From positions 744,001 through 808,000 of the forward strand of contig JAOWBW010000569.1 of assembly GCA_026119855.1 (NCBI GenBank): DNA of 64,000 nucleotides. The letters are read 5' to 3'. The stretch comes from Campanula takesimana (Eukaryota > Streptophyta > Magnoliopsida > Asterales > Campanulaceae). Position numbers and translations under genes: made by a program. A model generated the notes under the pieces. That model saw only the letters and a program-made list of their open reading frames with translations. It was not told the origin of the DNA and made no database searches. This document shows positions 32,090 to 42,305 of this stretch, piece by piece; positions within the stretch are counted from its first letter, which is position 1; each line of letters opens with the position of its first letter.

Positions 32090-33960
32090 TCACCTTCGAC
32101 CGCCTAGGTCAACCTTCTCAACCTTTGACCGCCTAGGTCAACCTTCTCAACCTTTGACCCCCTAGGTCAACCCTTACCAACTTTTGACCTCCTAGGTCAA
32201 CCTTATCCGCTTGTGACCCCTTAGGTCAACCTTTGACCTCCTAGGTCAACCTTTGACCGCCTAAGTCAACCTTCTCAACCTTTGACCCCCTAGGTCAACC
32301 TTTGACCGCTTAGGTCAACCCTCTGAACCTTTGACCTCCTAGGTCAACCTTTGACCCCCTAGGTCAACCTTATCAACCTTTGACCGCCTAGGTCAGTTTT
32401 ATCTACCTTTGACCCCTTAGGTCAACCTTTGACCTCCTTGGTCAACTTTATCCGCCTCCGACCCCTTAGGTCTACCCTTGACCTCCTAGGTCAACCTTAT
32501 CACCTTCGACCTCTTAGGCCAACCTTTGACCCTATAGGTCAACCTCATCCGCCTTTGACCTCTTAGGTCAAACCTTCGACCTCTTAGGTCAACCTTTGAC
32601 CCCCTAGGTCAACTTAATCAACCCTTTGACCTCTTAGGCCAACCTTTGACCCCCTAGGTCAATCTTATCCGTTTAAGTCAACCTTTGACCCCCTAGGTCA
32701 ATCTTATCCGTTTAAGTCAACCTTTGACCTCCAAGGTCAACCTTATCAACCTTTGACCTCTTAAGCCAACCTTTGACCCCCTAGGTCAACCTTTGACCTC
32801 CTAGGTCAACCTTACCACCCTTTGACCTCTTAGGCCAACATTTGACCCCCTAGGTCAATCTTATCCGTTTAAGTCAACCTTTGACCCCCTAGGTCAATCT
32901 TATCCGTTTAAGTCAACCTTTGACCTCCAAGGTCAACCTTATCAACCTTTGACCTCTTAAGCCAACCTTTGACCCCCTAGGTCAACCTTTGACCTCCTAG
33001 GTCAACCTTACCACCCTTTGACCTCTTAGGCCAACCTTTGACCCCCTAGGTCAATCTTATCCGTTTAAGTCAACCTTTGACCCCCTAGGTCAATCTTATC
33101 CGTTTAAGTCAACCTTTGACCCCCTAGGTCAACCGTACCAACCTTTGATCTCTTAGGTCTACCTTTGACCCCCTAGGTCAACTTTATCCGCCTTTGACCT
33201 CTTAGGTCTACCCTTGACCTCCTAAGTCAACCTTATCACCCTCAACCTCTTAGGTCACCCCTCGACCTCTTAGGTCAACCCTTGACCGCCTAGGTCAACT
33301 TTATCCGCCTCCGACCTCTTAGGTCAACCCTTGACCTCCTAGGACGACCTTATCACATTTAACCCCCTAGGTAAACTTTATCGTCTTTGACCTCTTAGGT
33401 CAACCTTTGACCCCATAGGTCATTCTCATCCGCCTTTGACCTCTTAGGTCAACCTCATCCACCTTTGACCTCTTAGGTCTACCCTTGGACCCCTCGGTCA
33501 ACATTATCACCCGTTGACCTCTTAGGTCAACCTTTGACCTCCTAGGTCAACCCAATCACCTTCGACCTCTTAGGTAAAACTTGGAATCCTAGGTCAACCT
33601 TATCCGTTTTCGACCTTTTAGGTAAATCTTTGATTCCATAGGTGAACCCAATTACCTTTGGTCCTAACCCGCTTAGGTCAAACCGTCATCTTGACCCACC
33701 TAGGTCATTATTTGACCCACCGTCGTCCAGACCAACCTAGGTCAACCCGTTTAGGTCCACACACCATCCTTGACCCATTTAGGTCAACTTGTCCGTCTTA
33801 GGTTAAAACTACCCCTTCACCTTTGACCCGTCAAGGTCACCCCGTGACCCGCTTAGGTCGATTTACCTATCTTGGATCCATCTAGGTCAATCTCCAACCT
33901 TCCTTGGTCCACCAACCCGAATAGGTCAACCTTAGACTCGCTTAGGTCAAGCCATGCCTA
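32090..33960. repeat. Array of palindromic TTGACC...GGTCAA units
   Basis: Roughly a hundred ~20-bp units (estimate by eye) of the type TTTGACCTCCTAGGTCAACC. Each carries TTGACC and its inverted partner GGTCAA around CTAG. The array decays gradually to about 34150. A 196-bp higher-order repeat is present at 32625-33116. There is no coding potential. TTGACC matches the W-box core bound by WRKY factors; whether that matters here is untested. Confidence 0.93.
32625..33116. repeat. 196-bp higher-order repeat in the array
   Basis: A block starting TTTGACCTCTTAGGCCAAC recurs at 32625, 32821 and 33017. The first two copies are full and almost identical; the third is partial (~100 bp). This shows recent unequal exchange or slippage at a scale above the 20-bp unit. 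Confidence 0.88.
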
Positions 33961-34293
33961 TCCCGTTTAGATCATCCCATAGGCAACCCTTTACAACCCG
34001 CTATCTTGATCCATTCACCATATAGGTCAATCCAACCATTTCTCAATTAGGTTGACCTATCCTACACCCATCTAGGTCAACCCACCATTATTGTCGCATT
34101 CTAGCTTGAACCACTTATTGTCTCAAACCTTAGGTCAAATTTAGGTCAAACCTTAGGTCAAACCATACCCGACTCAATCAAAACAAACTCCTATAGGTCT
34201 TCCTCACCCATGCTTGACCAAAGACCGAGTCATCTCCCTCTTTTTGACCCCTATGGTCATCTCTCACCTCTTTTTAAAAGTCTAACTTGATTC

Positions 34294-34374
34294 GAACTAC
34301 GGTGACCTGAGCCTCTTATTGTGTGGGACCTCTCCCTCATGATAAGGGGAACGTAGGCAACTTCGGCCCGGTCA
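34294..34374 (+). other. CTACG...CGTAG hairpin element, copy 2
   Basis: GAACTACGGTGACCTGAG opens it and GGGGAACGTAGGCAAC closes it, with a longer apical part than the other copies. It lies just upstream of the gag start. Confidence 0.55.
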
Positions 34375-34504
34375 AACTTTCAATTTTTTACCAAAATGCA
34401 TTTCAAAAATGTGGAGACCGACTCTTTTCCAAAAAACGATTTTTATAACGATGCCTTATCATTAAATACGAATCTAATTCTTTCATGACATAGAGTTCTA
34501 CATC

Positions 34505-35191
34505 ATGTCGGCTGCAAGGAACATCGAAGTTGCAACTGAAGCTGCTACCCAAGATCCCGAGAAAATCCTCTACACCGGTACTGCTCTCAGTAAGCAAGCA
34601 TCCCACTTCGAAGCCATCCTCGATGAACAAGCAATCCACTTTAAGGCCATTCTCAACGAGCAAGCAACACACTTTCAGAAAGAGATGCATAAGACCCTAA
34701 GAGATATCGAGAGGCGCCATTTTTCTGACATTCGTGGTGTTTATGATTACCTCAGTCGAGTTCTCCCTCTTGCTCAATGTCAACACCCGTACGCTCCTCA
34801 AATGTACGGGCCGCCACAGACTGTCCCCGTCGGGATGCCTCCTATGACTACTCATCAACGACAGGTACCGGTACCTAAACCACCCTCAAAGACAGTTCGG
34901 AAGGACGAACGCGAGTACAATGACTTGGGTATGCCGTTAGCCGAACTCTTTAAAAGTCTAGTTCAAGCCGGCAAGTTGTCTCCTTTGTTCAACTATGAAC
35001 CAAGTAGGGTGAAGCAAGGCTTGGATCCCTCCAAACACTGCCAATACCACCAGTACATTGGGCATGACACCGAAGATTGCCTCCAATTGAGGAGAAAGAT
35101 TCAAAGCCTCATTGACAGCGGAGCCATCACCCGCCAACGGAATACATGGGCATGGGCAAAAGAGGAAATTTGGGCTACCTCCTTTAAATAA
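34505..35191 (+). CDS. Tat/Ogre-like short gag
   Basis: A 228-residue frame, MSAARNIEV to ATSFK. Residues ~33-62 hold three imperfect ~11-residue repeats of the form QA-x-HF-x-AIL-x-EQ, likely helical. Residues ~150-220 keep the Tat-type gag tail: PLAELFKSLVQAGKLSPL, then the zinc-finger-like CQYHQYIGHDTEDCLQLRRKIQSLIDSG (C, H, H, C). The large central gag domain (the PKYDG...RWF region seen in unit B) is missing, so this is an internally deleted gag. It may still be translated, as the frame is intact. Confidence 0.75.
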   Translation: MSAARNIEVATEAATQDPEKILYTGTALSKQASHFEAILDEQAIHFKAILNEQATHFQKEMHKTLRDIERRHFSDIRGVYDYLSRVLPLAQCQHPYAPQMYGPPQTVPVGMPPMTTHQRQVPVPKPPSKTVRKDEREYNDLGMPLAELFKSLVQAGKLSPLFNYEPSRVKQGLDPSKHCQYHQYIGHDTEDCLQLRRKIQSLIDSGAITRQRNTWAWAKEEIWATSFK

Positions 35192-36562
35192 AAGAAAAGA
35201 AAAGGGTCATTCAGTCTTCGTAGGTTCTAGAGTGTCCTTAGTCAAAAGTCCACCTTGGACGATTTTTGTTTCTTTAAGTAAAAGTCCACCCGGATTAGTC
35301 GTTTTTCTTTCAAATAATAAAAGAGTCTCTATTTCTTTTCTCTCTAGACTTGAGACATAATCTTGCATAAATCAATTCCATGAAAATTGTATTATTCACC
35401 ATCTTCACTTGATTGCTATATCTTTATATGATGAATTAATCTTAATCTTACTCATTAATGAAGACTCATTAAAAGGTAAATGGACCCATAAACCATTCAC
35501 ATAACTAAATACACAATTAGTCTCAAGATAACAAATTCTTTGACCAATTGGGATGAACGAATCACTTTATCTTCTCTCTACATTCTACCCCCATACACTC
35601 TCTCTATACACTCACCCCTTGTACACACTTCATGTACACTCTCTATATACACCTTCTCCCATACACTATCCTCATACGCCTCTCATCCCACCGTTAGACC
35701 CCTTTTCCATATGGTCATGACAAAGAAATGGACTGCGGTTGCTCATCATCAAATAGACATCCATGCTGCCACAATTTAAGGGGTGTTTGTTCCCTTCATA
35801 AGTACTACATGCCGATACACCGGGGCTGTCCGTATTCCATCGCAAATATAAAAGAAATGCACGAAGTTGTTCATGCCATTAATAGGTGCCACATGATAAT
35901 CCGATGGAGCTCTACCGGTATAAATCAAGGGGCTAGGATGCCCGTCGCCAGCAAAAGGCCGCTTGAACTATAAAGAGGCTACCTCGCAATCGAGAGAGGC
36001 GAAAGCAAGCTAGGGGCTCGTCTTGCCCAATGTTTCATGTACAAATATATAAAAAGGCTCGCTAGGTTGAAACCCAAAAGGGCAACCTAGGCAAAAGTTA
36101 GAGCATTGCACCAAAAAGAAGCCCGCTAGGTCGAAAACCCGAAAGGGCGGCCTAGGCAAAAAAAAAAGGGTGTGCACAAAGAGATAAAATAAAAAAAATA
36201 AAGAAAAATAGAAGGGGCTATCACCATAGAAAAGTAAATGTCCCATTTTATTTTCACTTCAAATGTTCTATTTTTCTTTCTTTCCCTACAAAGAAGATTA
36301 ACGCGGTAGCAGCAGCCATGACAACTACAATGGAGCAATCCACCGCAATGAGCTGCAATGAAGCAATCCAAAGCAACAAGCTACAAGCTACAACGGAGCA
36401 ACCTATCGCGACGAATGAACCTCATACTCAAACCCAACTTCATCGTCAACCGGGCAACCACTCAAAGCCAAACATAACCTACCTTGGGCCAACTTTCTTT
36501 CTTTTCTTTCCTCCCACACATACCCACTGAAACCCGACACCATCGTCAAGCGGGTCATCCCC
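35192..36562. other. Unit A 3' non-coding region
   Basis: No pol. It contains a CACTCTC / TACACTC-rich stretch (35580-35690) and two ~40-bp direct repeats of the type GCTAGGTTGAAACCC...GGGCAACCTAGGCAAAA (36056-36095, 36121-36160). The scattered short frames (35540-36530) have no recognisable motif. Confidence 0.6.
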
Positions 36563-36612
36563 GAACTACGCGGACCTGAGCTCCTCACCTTAAGGAGAAC
36601 GTAGGCAACCTC
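36563..36612 (+). other. CTACG...CGTAG hairpin element, copy 3
   Basis: GAACTACG...CTCCTCACCTTAAGGAGAACGTAGGCAAC forms two nested stems. It ends four bases before the 3' LTR, where a polypurine tract would be expected; no obvious purine tract is seen otherwise. Confidence 0.6.
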
Positions 36613-36616
36613 CCGG

Positions 36617-37757
36617 TGTTAGTACCTGACCTGAAAATGAGTTATTAGGACTTTCCAAAAATACAAGGACTTTATAGGAATTAGAAACCTTGCAAAGACT
36701 TGTCCCGGATTCCCAAAATATCTCATTTATGGCAAAATCTATCAAATTAGGTAGCAAATAGTTTCCTTAAAACCATGCAGAAACCCTAGCTTAAGAATCA
36801 AGTCAGCCTGCAGACTTGGCCACGCGGCCAACCTTGCTCCGCGTTGATCTGGCCACGCGGCCACTATTGTCACCGGCTTCAACCATGGCCAGGCGGCCAA
36901 CCTTGCGCTGGATGATCTGGACCGTCAGATCTCTCCCTCAGTTTACTATATAAATCACTCCATGCTATTGGTTTAAAGGTCCGATTTTGAGAGCTCTAAG
37001 TACGAATTTTGGAGTTCTTAAACAATATTTTGCTCTCTAATTAACATTCAAACACTCAAGAAGATCCAAGGTTTATTTCTTGCCAACATAGGTAAGTTTT
37101 CTAACTTTTTTTCATGTTCTTGCATTATTCTTAATGTAGATCTTTTATATTCATGTTCTTACATGTTTATTCATAGTTTCTTCGTATGCTTTGCATGTTT
37201 ATTAATACGTTCATATATGTTCTTCGCATGTTCTTCGTGTTCATAGATTAAAACCTTATTTATGCTATATTTAGGGTTGCGATCTTCATAATTACGTGTT
37301 ATTCATAGCCGATGATGATCGAGGGTTCATCAACCGAGGATGATCTAGGAACTACTTCTAAACCCTAATCTTTAGGTAATTCCCCCCTCATTATGCATAA
37401 TCCCGATTCTTCTGCCTATTCTAATTCTCTGCGAACTACGCTGACCTGAGCTTCTCACATTGAGAGGAACGTAGGCAATCTTCGGATCCGGTCTAAATCA
37501 CTAACACACTACTAACACATTCATCATGATAGAAAGACCGATCAATTCGGGCAATATGAGTGATAGCGTTCAATATTCTTCTCTTGTTGTAATTTGACCC
37601 CCGAACCCATTAAACATGCTTTTTCAATGTTTTGGCTTTAATTAAAACGGCGTGGCGACTCTCATAATTTTAATGTCGTTAAGAATATTCCCTTTGTAAA
37701 TAAAAATAATCACAAGACACTTCCCATGCGTCGCTTCATCGGAAAGGGGTATTCACA
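36617..37757 (+). repeat. Tat/Ogre-like LTR, shared by units A and B
   Basis: This matches 30086-31195 with scattered differences and a small insertion near 37690-37745. It starts TGTTAGTACCTGACC and ends ATTCACA. It is followed by another primer-binding site and leader, so it acts as 3' LTR of unit A and 5' LTR of unit B. Confidence 0.9.
37433..37492 (+). other. CTACG...CGTAG hairpin element, copy 4
   Basis: This is the counterpart of copy 1 in the second LTR, with one change in the upper stem region (GAGCTTCTC for GAGATTCTC). Confidence 0.6.
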
Positions 37758-37829
37758 GTGGCGACTCCGCTGGGGACTGCTTTGAAACTTTTTCAAACTT
37801 AGTGGGTCTAACTTTCGTTCATATCATGA

Positions 37830-38110
37830 TGTTTGCCATGTTCTCACATGCACCTTACACTTTGCCATGTTCTCACATGCACCTTACACTTTGCCATGTT
37901 CTCACATGCACCTCACACTTCACCATGTTTACACATGCACACACTTTCCATGTTTAACGCATGCACAGACTTGCCATGTTTACACGTGCACCTCACACTT
38001 GCCATGTTTACACATGCACCTCACACACTTTCCATGCACCCTGCACACACTTGCCATGTTTATACATGCATCTCACATACTTGCCATGTTCACACATGCA
38101 CCCGCACACC
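37830..38110 (+). repeat. CATG-rich minisatellite of unit B
   Basis: Units around TGCCATGTTCTCACATGCACCTTACACT, related to 31263-31600 but diverged. The long frames through it are artefacts of the repeat. Confidence 0.85.
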
Positions 38111-38487
38111 CCGCAATGTTAATACTTGTACTTTGTCGATACTTGTACTTTGTATATACCTTGTACCGTGTACCCTTGTTATCTTCGCTTGGTATTAGGG
38201 TCAAACAAAACTCTGCTATGCTCCCCTGTACATGGCTCTCTCTCCCTCTCTCATGCATTGCATTGCATCATCCTAACATCAAAAGCTTCTCTCTTTTCTC
38301 CTTAAAAAGAATTAGTTTCTTGCCACACACTACCACAGTCCGTGTCAGCACTGCACAGGTCCCCATTACCCGGAGTATTCGATGTGCAGGAATTTGTGTG
38401 CTACTGCCGCACTCTTTTCGAGTCACTCGTCTATTCCCTCACCGTATACGGTGGGAACCTTTTACCTAACCCGTGTCAACCCACACT

Positions 38488-39100
38488 AGTATAGGTAACA
38501 CACCTAGGTTTTGACCGGTTGGTTTGGCTAGCTTTTTCTTAATAGTCAATTAACATGCCTGTCTATGTCGAGTCATCCCCAAGTCAACGATGAATCGAGA
38601 TCTTTGAGAGAAAGTGCACAAAAAAGTGATTTCCCTACAAGGGACGTGCCATGGTGAGATGAGTGTTTATTGTCAAGATCTCCGCTCATCATTAACTTGC
38701 GTAGGATGCAACATAGACATCACGTTAAATGCCTTTAAGGAAGGGTTAGTCGTAGGATCCGATGGTTGGTGGAAGCCGCTTGCCCTATAGGACCCTCGCC
38801 CAAATTGTCCGTTTGGGGTGTGCAATGCAGGTGAAAAACGAGGGGTCTATAGACGTAATGATGGCCTCCACTGATCGTAGTCTTCTAACTAGTTGCGAAA
38901 AAGGGGTACCCCTTCCAACCAATTAGGATGTAAATAATGTATGTTTTTGTAAATTAAAATATACTTTGCATGAGCATTCCCCTTCTCCTAAAGCTCCATT
39001 GCCCTCCAACCTTTCAGCAAAGCAAGTTTGGATCTGTTCGGGTGGTCGACTACAACGTGAAGCTTCTACTCCGTCCACGTTCTCAGTCTCGTCATCAGCA
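38488..39100 (+). other. Unit B untranslated leader
   Basis: Non-coding sequence between the part shared with unit A (which ends near 38487) and the gag start. It occupies the place where unit A has the TTGACC array, which is absent here. Confidence 0.6.
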
Positions 39101-40310
39101 ATGTCAACTCCCGCTTCAGCTTCAGCCTCTGCTCCTCCTGCCAGTGCCGCCGAGCTCAACACTGAGGCTACTCTCAACGGTATTCCCCCAAGCCTCCAGA
39201 ACTTCCTCGCCGGTCTCGAAGCCAAGATCAGGAATCTCGAGGAAAGCAACAAGATGTTGGAAGACCAGAGCAAAGTTGAAGGGTCACATTCAACAAAAGG
39301 GACTAAACTGGTGCCCGATGGGGAGAATTTCATTTATGTCGAGGATGAAGAGGTCAATACCAACTGTCCCCCAACACCAATGCTACTGCCTTCCCATTCC
39401 CAAGCTACCGCAATGTTCCACCTCCTTCTCTCTACACCCAACAAGGTTTCACTACCATGAGCAAGAACAAGGCTGTCTATGAACCTTCCCCTGAAATGCT
39501 TGGTGGCTACCTCTCCGCTAGCAAACTACCCGCACCCTCGTTGCCTCTGAGTATTGGGATGGCCGCTGCTACTGCTTCCACTACTCCTCCCGTCATTCTG
39601 TCAGAAACTATCCCCGACATCTCCAATCACCCTGTGGTTATGGCCATGCAAGAGCAAATGCGAAAGTTGATCGAGACCGTGGATAAGCAAAGTGCACCGA
39701 CTACCAAGACAATCAACCCTAGCCAAGTAGGGGCTCTCCCCAAGGATTTCAAGATGCCTAAGGTGGCAATGTTTCATGGTGACTCGTGTCCTAAGACTCA
39801 TTTGGATAGTTATGTGTTGGCCATGAGGGCTCGTGACTGCACCAACGAACAAATGGCTCGCGTATTCATAGCACTTTGGATGGCATAGCTCTGCGTTGGT
39901 TCTTGGGGCTAGAACCAAGCGAGAGGCAAACGTGGGATCAAGTCAGTGCCATTTTCTGTGAGAAGTATCAAGCTAACTTGGATTGGCATGTGAATCGAAC
40001 CGACCTTGAGAATCTATGCAAAAGCCCGGCGAGGCTATTTATGATTTTTACAAGAGGTGGAATCATCGGTTGTGCGAGGTCCAATACCCACCAAAAGCGA
40101 AGGAACAGAAACAGATTTTCTACAAGTGCTTGCTACCGGAGATGAAAGCAGCTATAGGTAATGGTTACTTCCTGATTTGCGGGAAATGGTTGACGGGAGT
40201 AAGGTACGAAGCAGGGTTCACTGGATTGTGCCGCCAAAGGAAAGTCCAAGACCAACAACAACAACTCCTTTCGCTACAAGGCTCCTACTGCACCTGCGCC
40301 TCCTAGGGGG
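39101..40310 (+). pseudogene. Tat/Ogre-like gag, several frameshifts
   Basis: From the ATG at 39101 (MSTPASASAS), an Ala/Ser-rich start leads into a coiled-coil-like FLAGLEAKIRNLEESNKMLEDQ. A frameshift near 39450 moves to the frame with HPVVMAMQEQMRKLIETVDK and the gag core LPKDFKMPKVAMFHGDSCPKTHLDSYVLAMR. Another near 39880 leads to LRWFLGLEPSERQTWDQVSAIFCEKYQ. A further shift near 40015 leads to KPGEAIYDFYKRWNHRLCEVQYPP. This is the canonical order of a Tat/Ogre gag. At least three frame breaks make it non-functional as read. Confidence 0.82.
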
Positions 40311-40456
40311 GGAAAGGAGGCCGTCGGCCAAGTGAATATGGTCAGAAAGAGGTCCCGTTAGATGTTCAAGCCGTAACAAGGAATGGGGCTCCGCCGCAAA
40401 GAGGAGAGGGAGCACTTTGAGATTTTTAGAATGCCCATGGGGAACGAGTCTTTGAC

Positions 40457-40687
40457 GTGTTAGTCAAGAGGGGTCTTATCAAGCCTTTAGAGAATTACCA
40501 CAGCCTACCCAAGAACCGATTTGGAGCCTCCAAGTTCTGCAAGTATCACAAGCACATCGGGCACACAAAGGATGGTTGTATTCAATTGAAGCGCGTAGTA
40601 CAATGGTTGATCAATGACAAGAAGATTGAGAAGCCGAAGGGTCCTATGTGGTGGAATAACCCTCTTCCTAACAATGGGGGTGGGTGA
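40457..40687 (+). pseudogene. Gag zinc-finger-like block 1
   Basis: LVKRGLIKPL...KFCKYHKHIGHTKDGCIQLKRVVQWLIN repeats the C-x2-H...GH...C pattern of the unit A gag tail. It is open but isolated from the upstream gag by a frame break. Confidence 0.65.
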
Positions 40688-40799
40688 ATATGGTGCAAAC
40701 ATGCGAGATTAGTATCCTAGAGCTCATGGATGCCTTGACAAGATAGGGCTCACGATGGTGGATATCTTCATGATCATGGTGACGTTAGAAATGCTCGAA

Positions 40800-40962
40800 C
40801 CATTAGAAGGGACACCTTCCCCGCCTTGGTTGCGATTGTCAAAGTTTTGCCACTACCACAAGTGCACCGGTCACACTACCGAAGAATGCTTTGAACTCAA
40901 GAAGCCGTGCAAGAGCTCATCCACAAGGGAGTTGTCGAAGACCCTAGAGATATGTAGCTAGC
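40800..40962 (+). pseudogene. Gag zinc-finger-like block 2
   Basis: KFCHYHKCTGHTTEECFELKK is a second copy of the same motif ~310 bp further on, so the gag tail was duplicated or two related elements recombined here. Confidence 0.6.
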
Positions 40963-41578
40963 AATGTACTCATGGTAGAACTAGTGAGATCACTGATCCG
41001 GCCGAGCCTGTTGTGGCGGACTGTGATGAGATGGGTTGTATTTCAATGACTAATAATAAAGAATCTTCTTGCTACTTGTTGTCTTGAAAGAACTAGTGAG
41101 TGAAGTCGAATGTCTAGAGGAAGAGAGTCCCAAAGCCCTCTCAACCTCTTTCTTGGCCGAAATCTTCGAGGAGGCCGAAAAAGACCGAAGTTTCGCTCCC
41201 TTGTCATGACTCGCCATTGTCTTTGGAGGAGCTACGTGCAGAAGATTGTCTCCTTACGAGATCGGTCAAGTGTACCAATCCGACCCGAAGGGTGCAAAGA
41301 AAGTCTTTGGGAAGGAACCCGAGCAAGCCGACCTAGACAAAGAAGACCCTATCCCACTCAACTCAAACAAACCCTAGCCCATATTTCACTATGGTCCCTA
41401 CTCACCTCCTCCCTAGCCCATCGCCTCATGCTCGAGCAAAACCTCGCCGCCACCATGGTACCATCCACTATTACCCCGGAGGACGTCACCCACATGATTG
41501 GTAATATCCACTATGGAAACATCATCACTTTCTCGGACTAGACAAGCCAGTGTTCGGAGCCATTGATCATAATGAGCC

Positions 41579-41650
41579 TTTATACATCACTGTCGAAGTA
41601 AATGGCAAGAAGATTCCCCGTGTATTCATTGACAATGGTTCTGCTATTAA
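41579..41650 (+). pseudogene. Aspartic protease remnant
   Basis: LYITVEVNGKKIPRVFIDNGSAI fits the start of a retroviral-type protease, with DNGS where the catalytic D-S/T-G is expected. The remainder is lost after a few codons. Confidence 0.6.
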
Positions 41651-42104
41651 ATCCTGCCTTCAAGGATGATGGATGTGGGTTGGCGTTCATGGTGTGATTT
41701 ACGCCCATGAAAGCAAACCATCAAAGCATTATGACTCTACATGCCGCGCGTGATAGGCGAAAGTCACCGGCCCATTACCATCGGAACAAAGATCCTGCCA
41801 ACGATTTTCCACGTCATCGACATCCCCGCAACCTTCTCACTCCTCCTCGGCCGCCATGGTTACATCAGTCGGGCGCGGTCCCATCTTCCCTGACACCAGT
41901 GTGTGAAGTTCAATCGGTAATGAAGTGACCATCATCTACAGTGATCTCGTAACTGCCCAAGGGCGGACAACAAAGGCATTCCGTCTTACAGATTCAGCAT
42001 GGGGAAGAGAGCCGACTCTTCAACGGTTTGGAAATAGTGGCTCAAGCACAGATCTGCACCATCGACTCACCAAAACAACGGATAAAGTGGCACTGTTGTC
42101 AAGA

Positions 42105-42176
42105 TACTGCGTAATAGGGCTTCATATACCGGGGCTGGGGCTAGGTAAGAACTTGCAAGGCCCACAGAATGGTTGA
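42105..42176 (+). pseudogene. G-patch-like remnant
   Basis: YCVIGLHIPGLGLGKNLQGPQNG resembles the glycine-rich G-patch found between protease and RT in Tat/Ogre-type pol. A trace of pol-like sequence (MEQKGMDLLKKMKLPYKKPEMRPY) follows at 42235-42305. Confidence 0.5.
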
Positions 42177-42305
42177 AGAGGTTGATCATTGAGGGTTGTT
42201 CGGTCTAGGGTACACCTTACTCTTGAAGACAAGATGGAGCAAAAAGGGATGGATTTGCTTAAAAAGATGAAGCTTCCCTACAAAAAGCCTGAAATGCGGC
42301 CATAC

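Larger units (their letters stand above)
31196..36616 (+). mobile_element. Tat/Ogre-like unit A interior, non-autonomous
   Basis: The interior between two matching LTRs: primer-binding site, CATG-rich minisatellite, leader, 2-kb TTGACC/GGTCAA array, a short gag and a non-coding 3' part. Protease, RT, RNase H and integrase are all absent, so it would depend on another element's enzymes. Interior B, next door, shares the leader but lacks the array. Confidence 0.82.

Noticed and set aside
32090..33960. CRISPR-like array
   Set aside because: The repeat units are short, degenerate and palindromic, and there are no unique spacers of constant length. The setting is a plant retrotransposon, so this is a tandem array.
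38966..39482. The 170-residue frame in the third phase over 38970-39482
   Set aside because: A shadow of the gag reading frame that starts at 39101; it lacks the coiled-coil and gag motifs.
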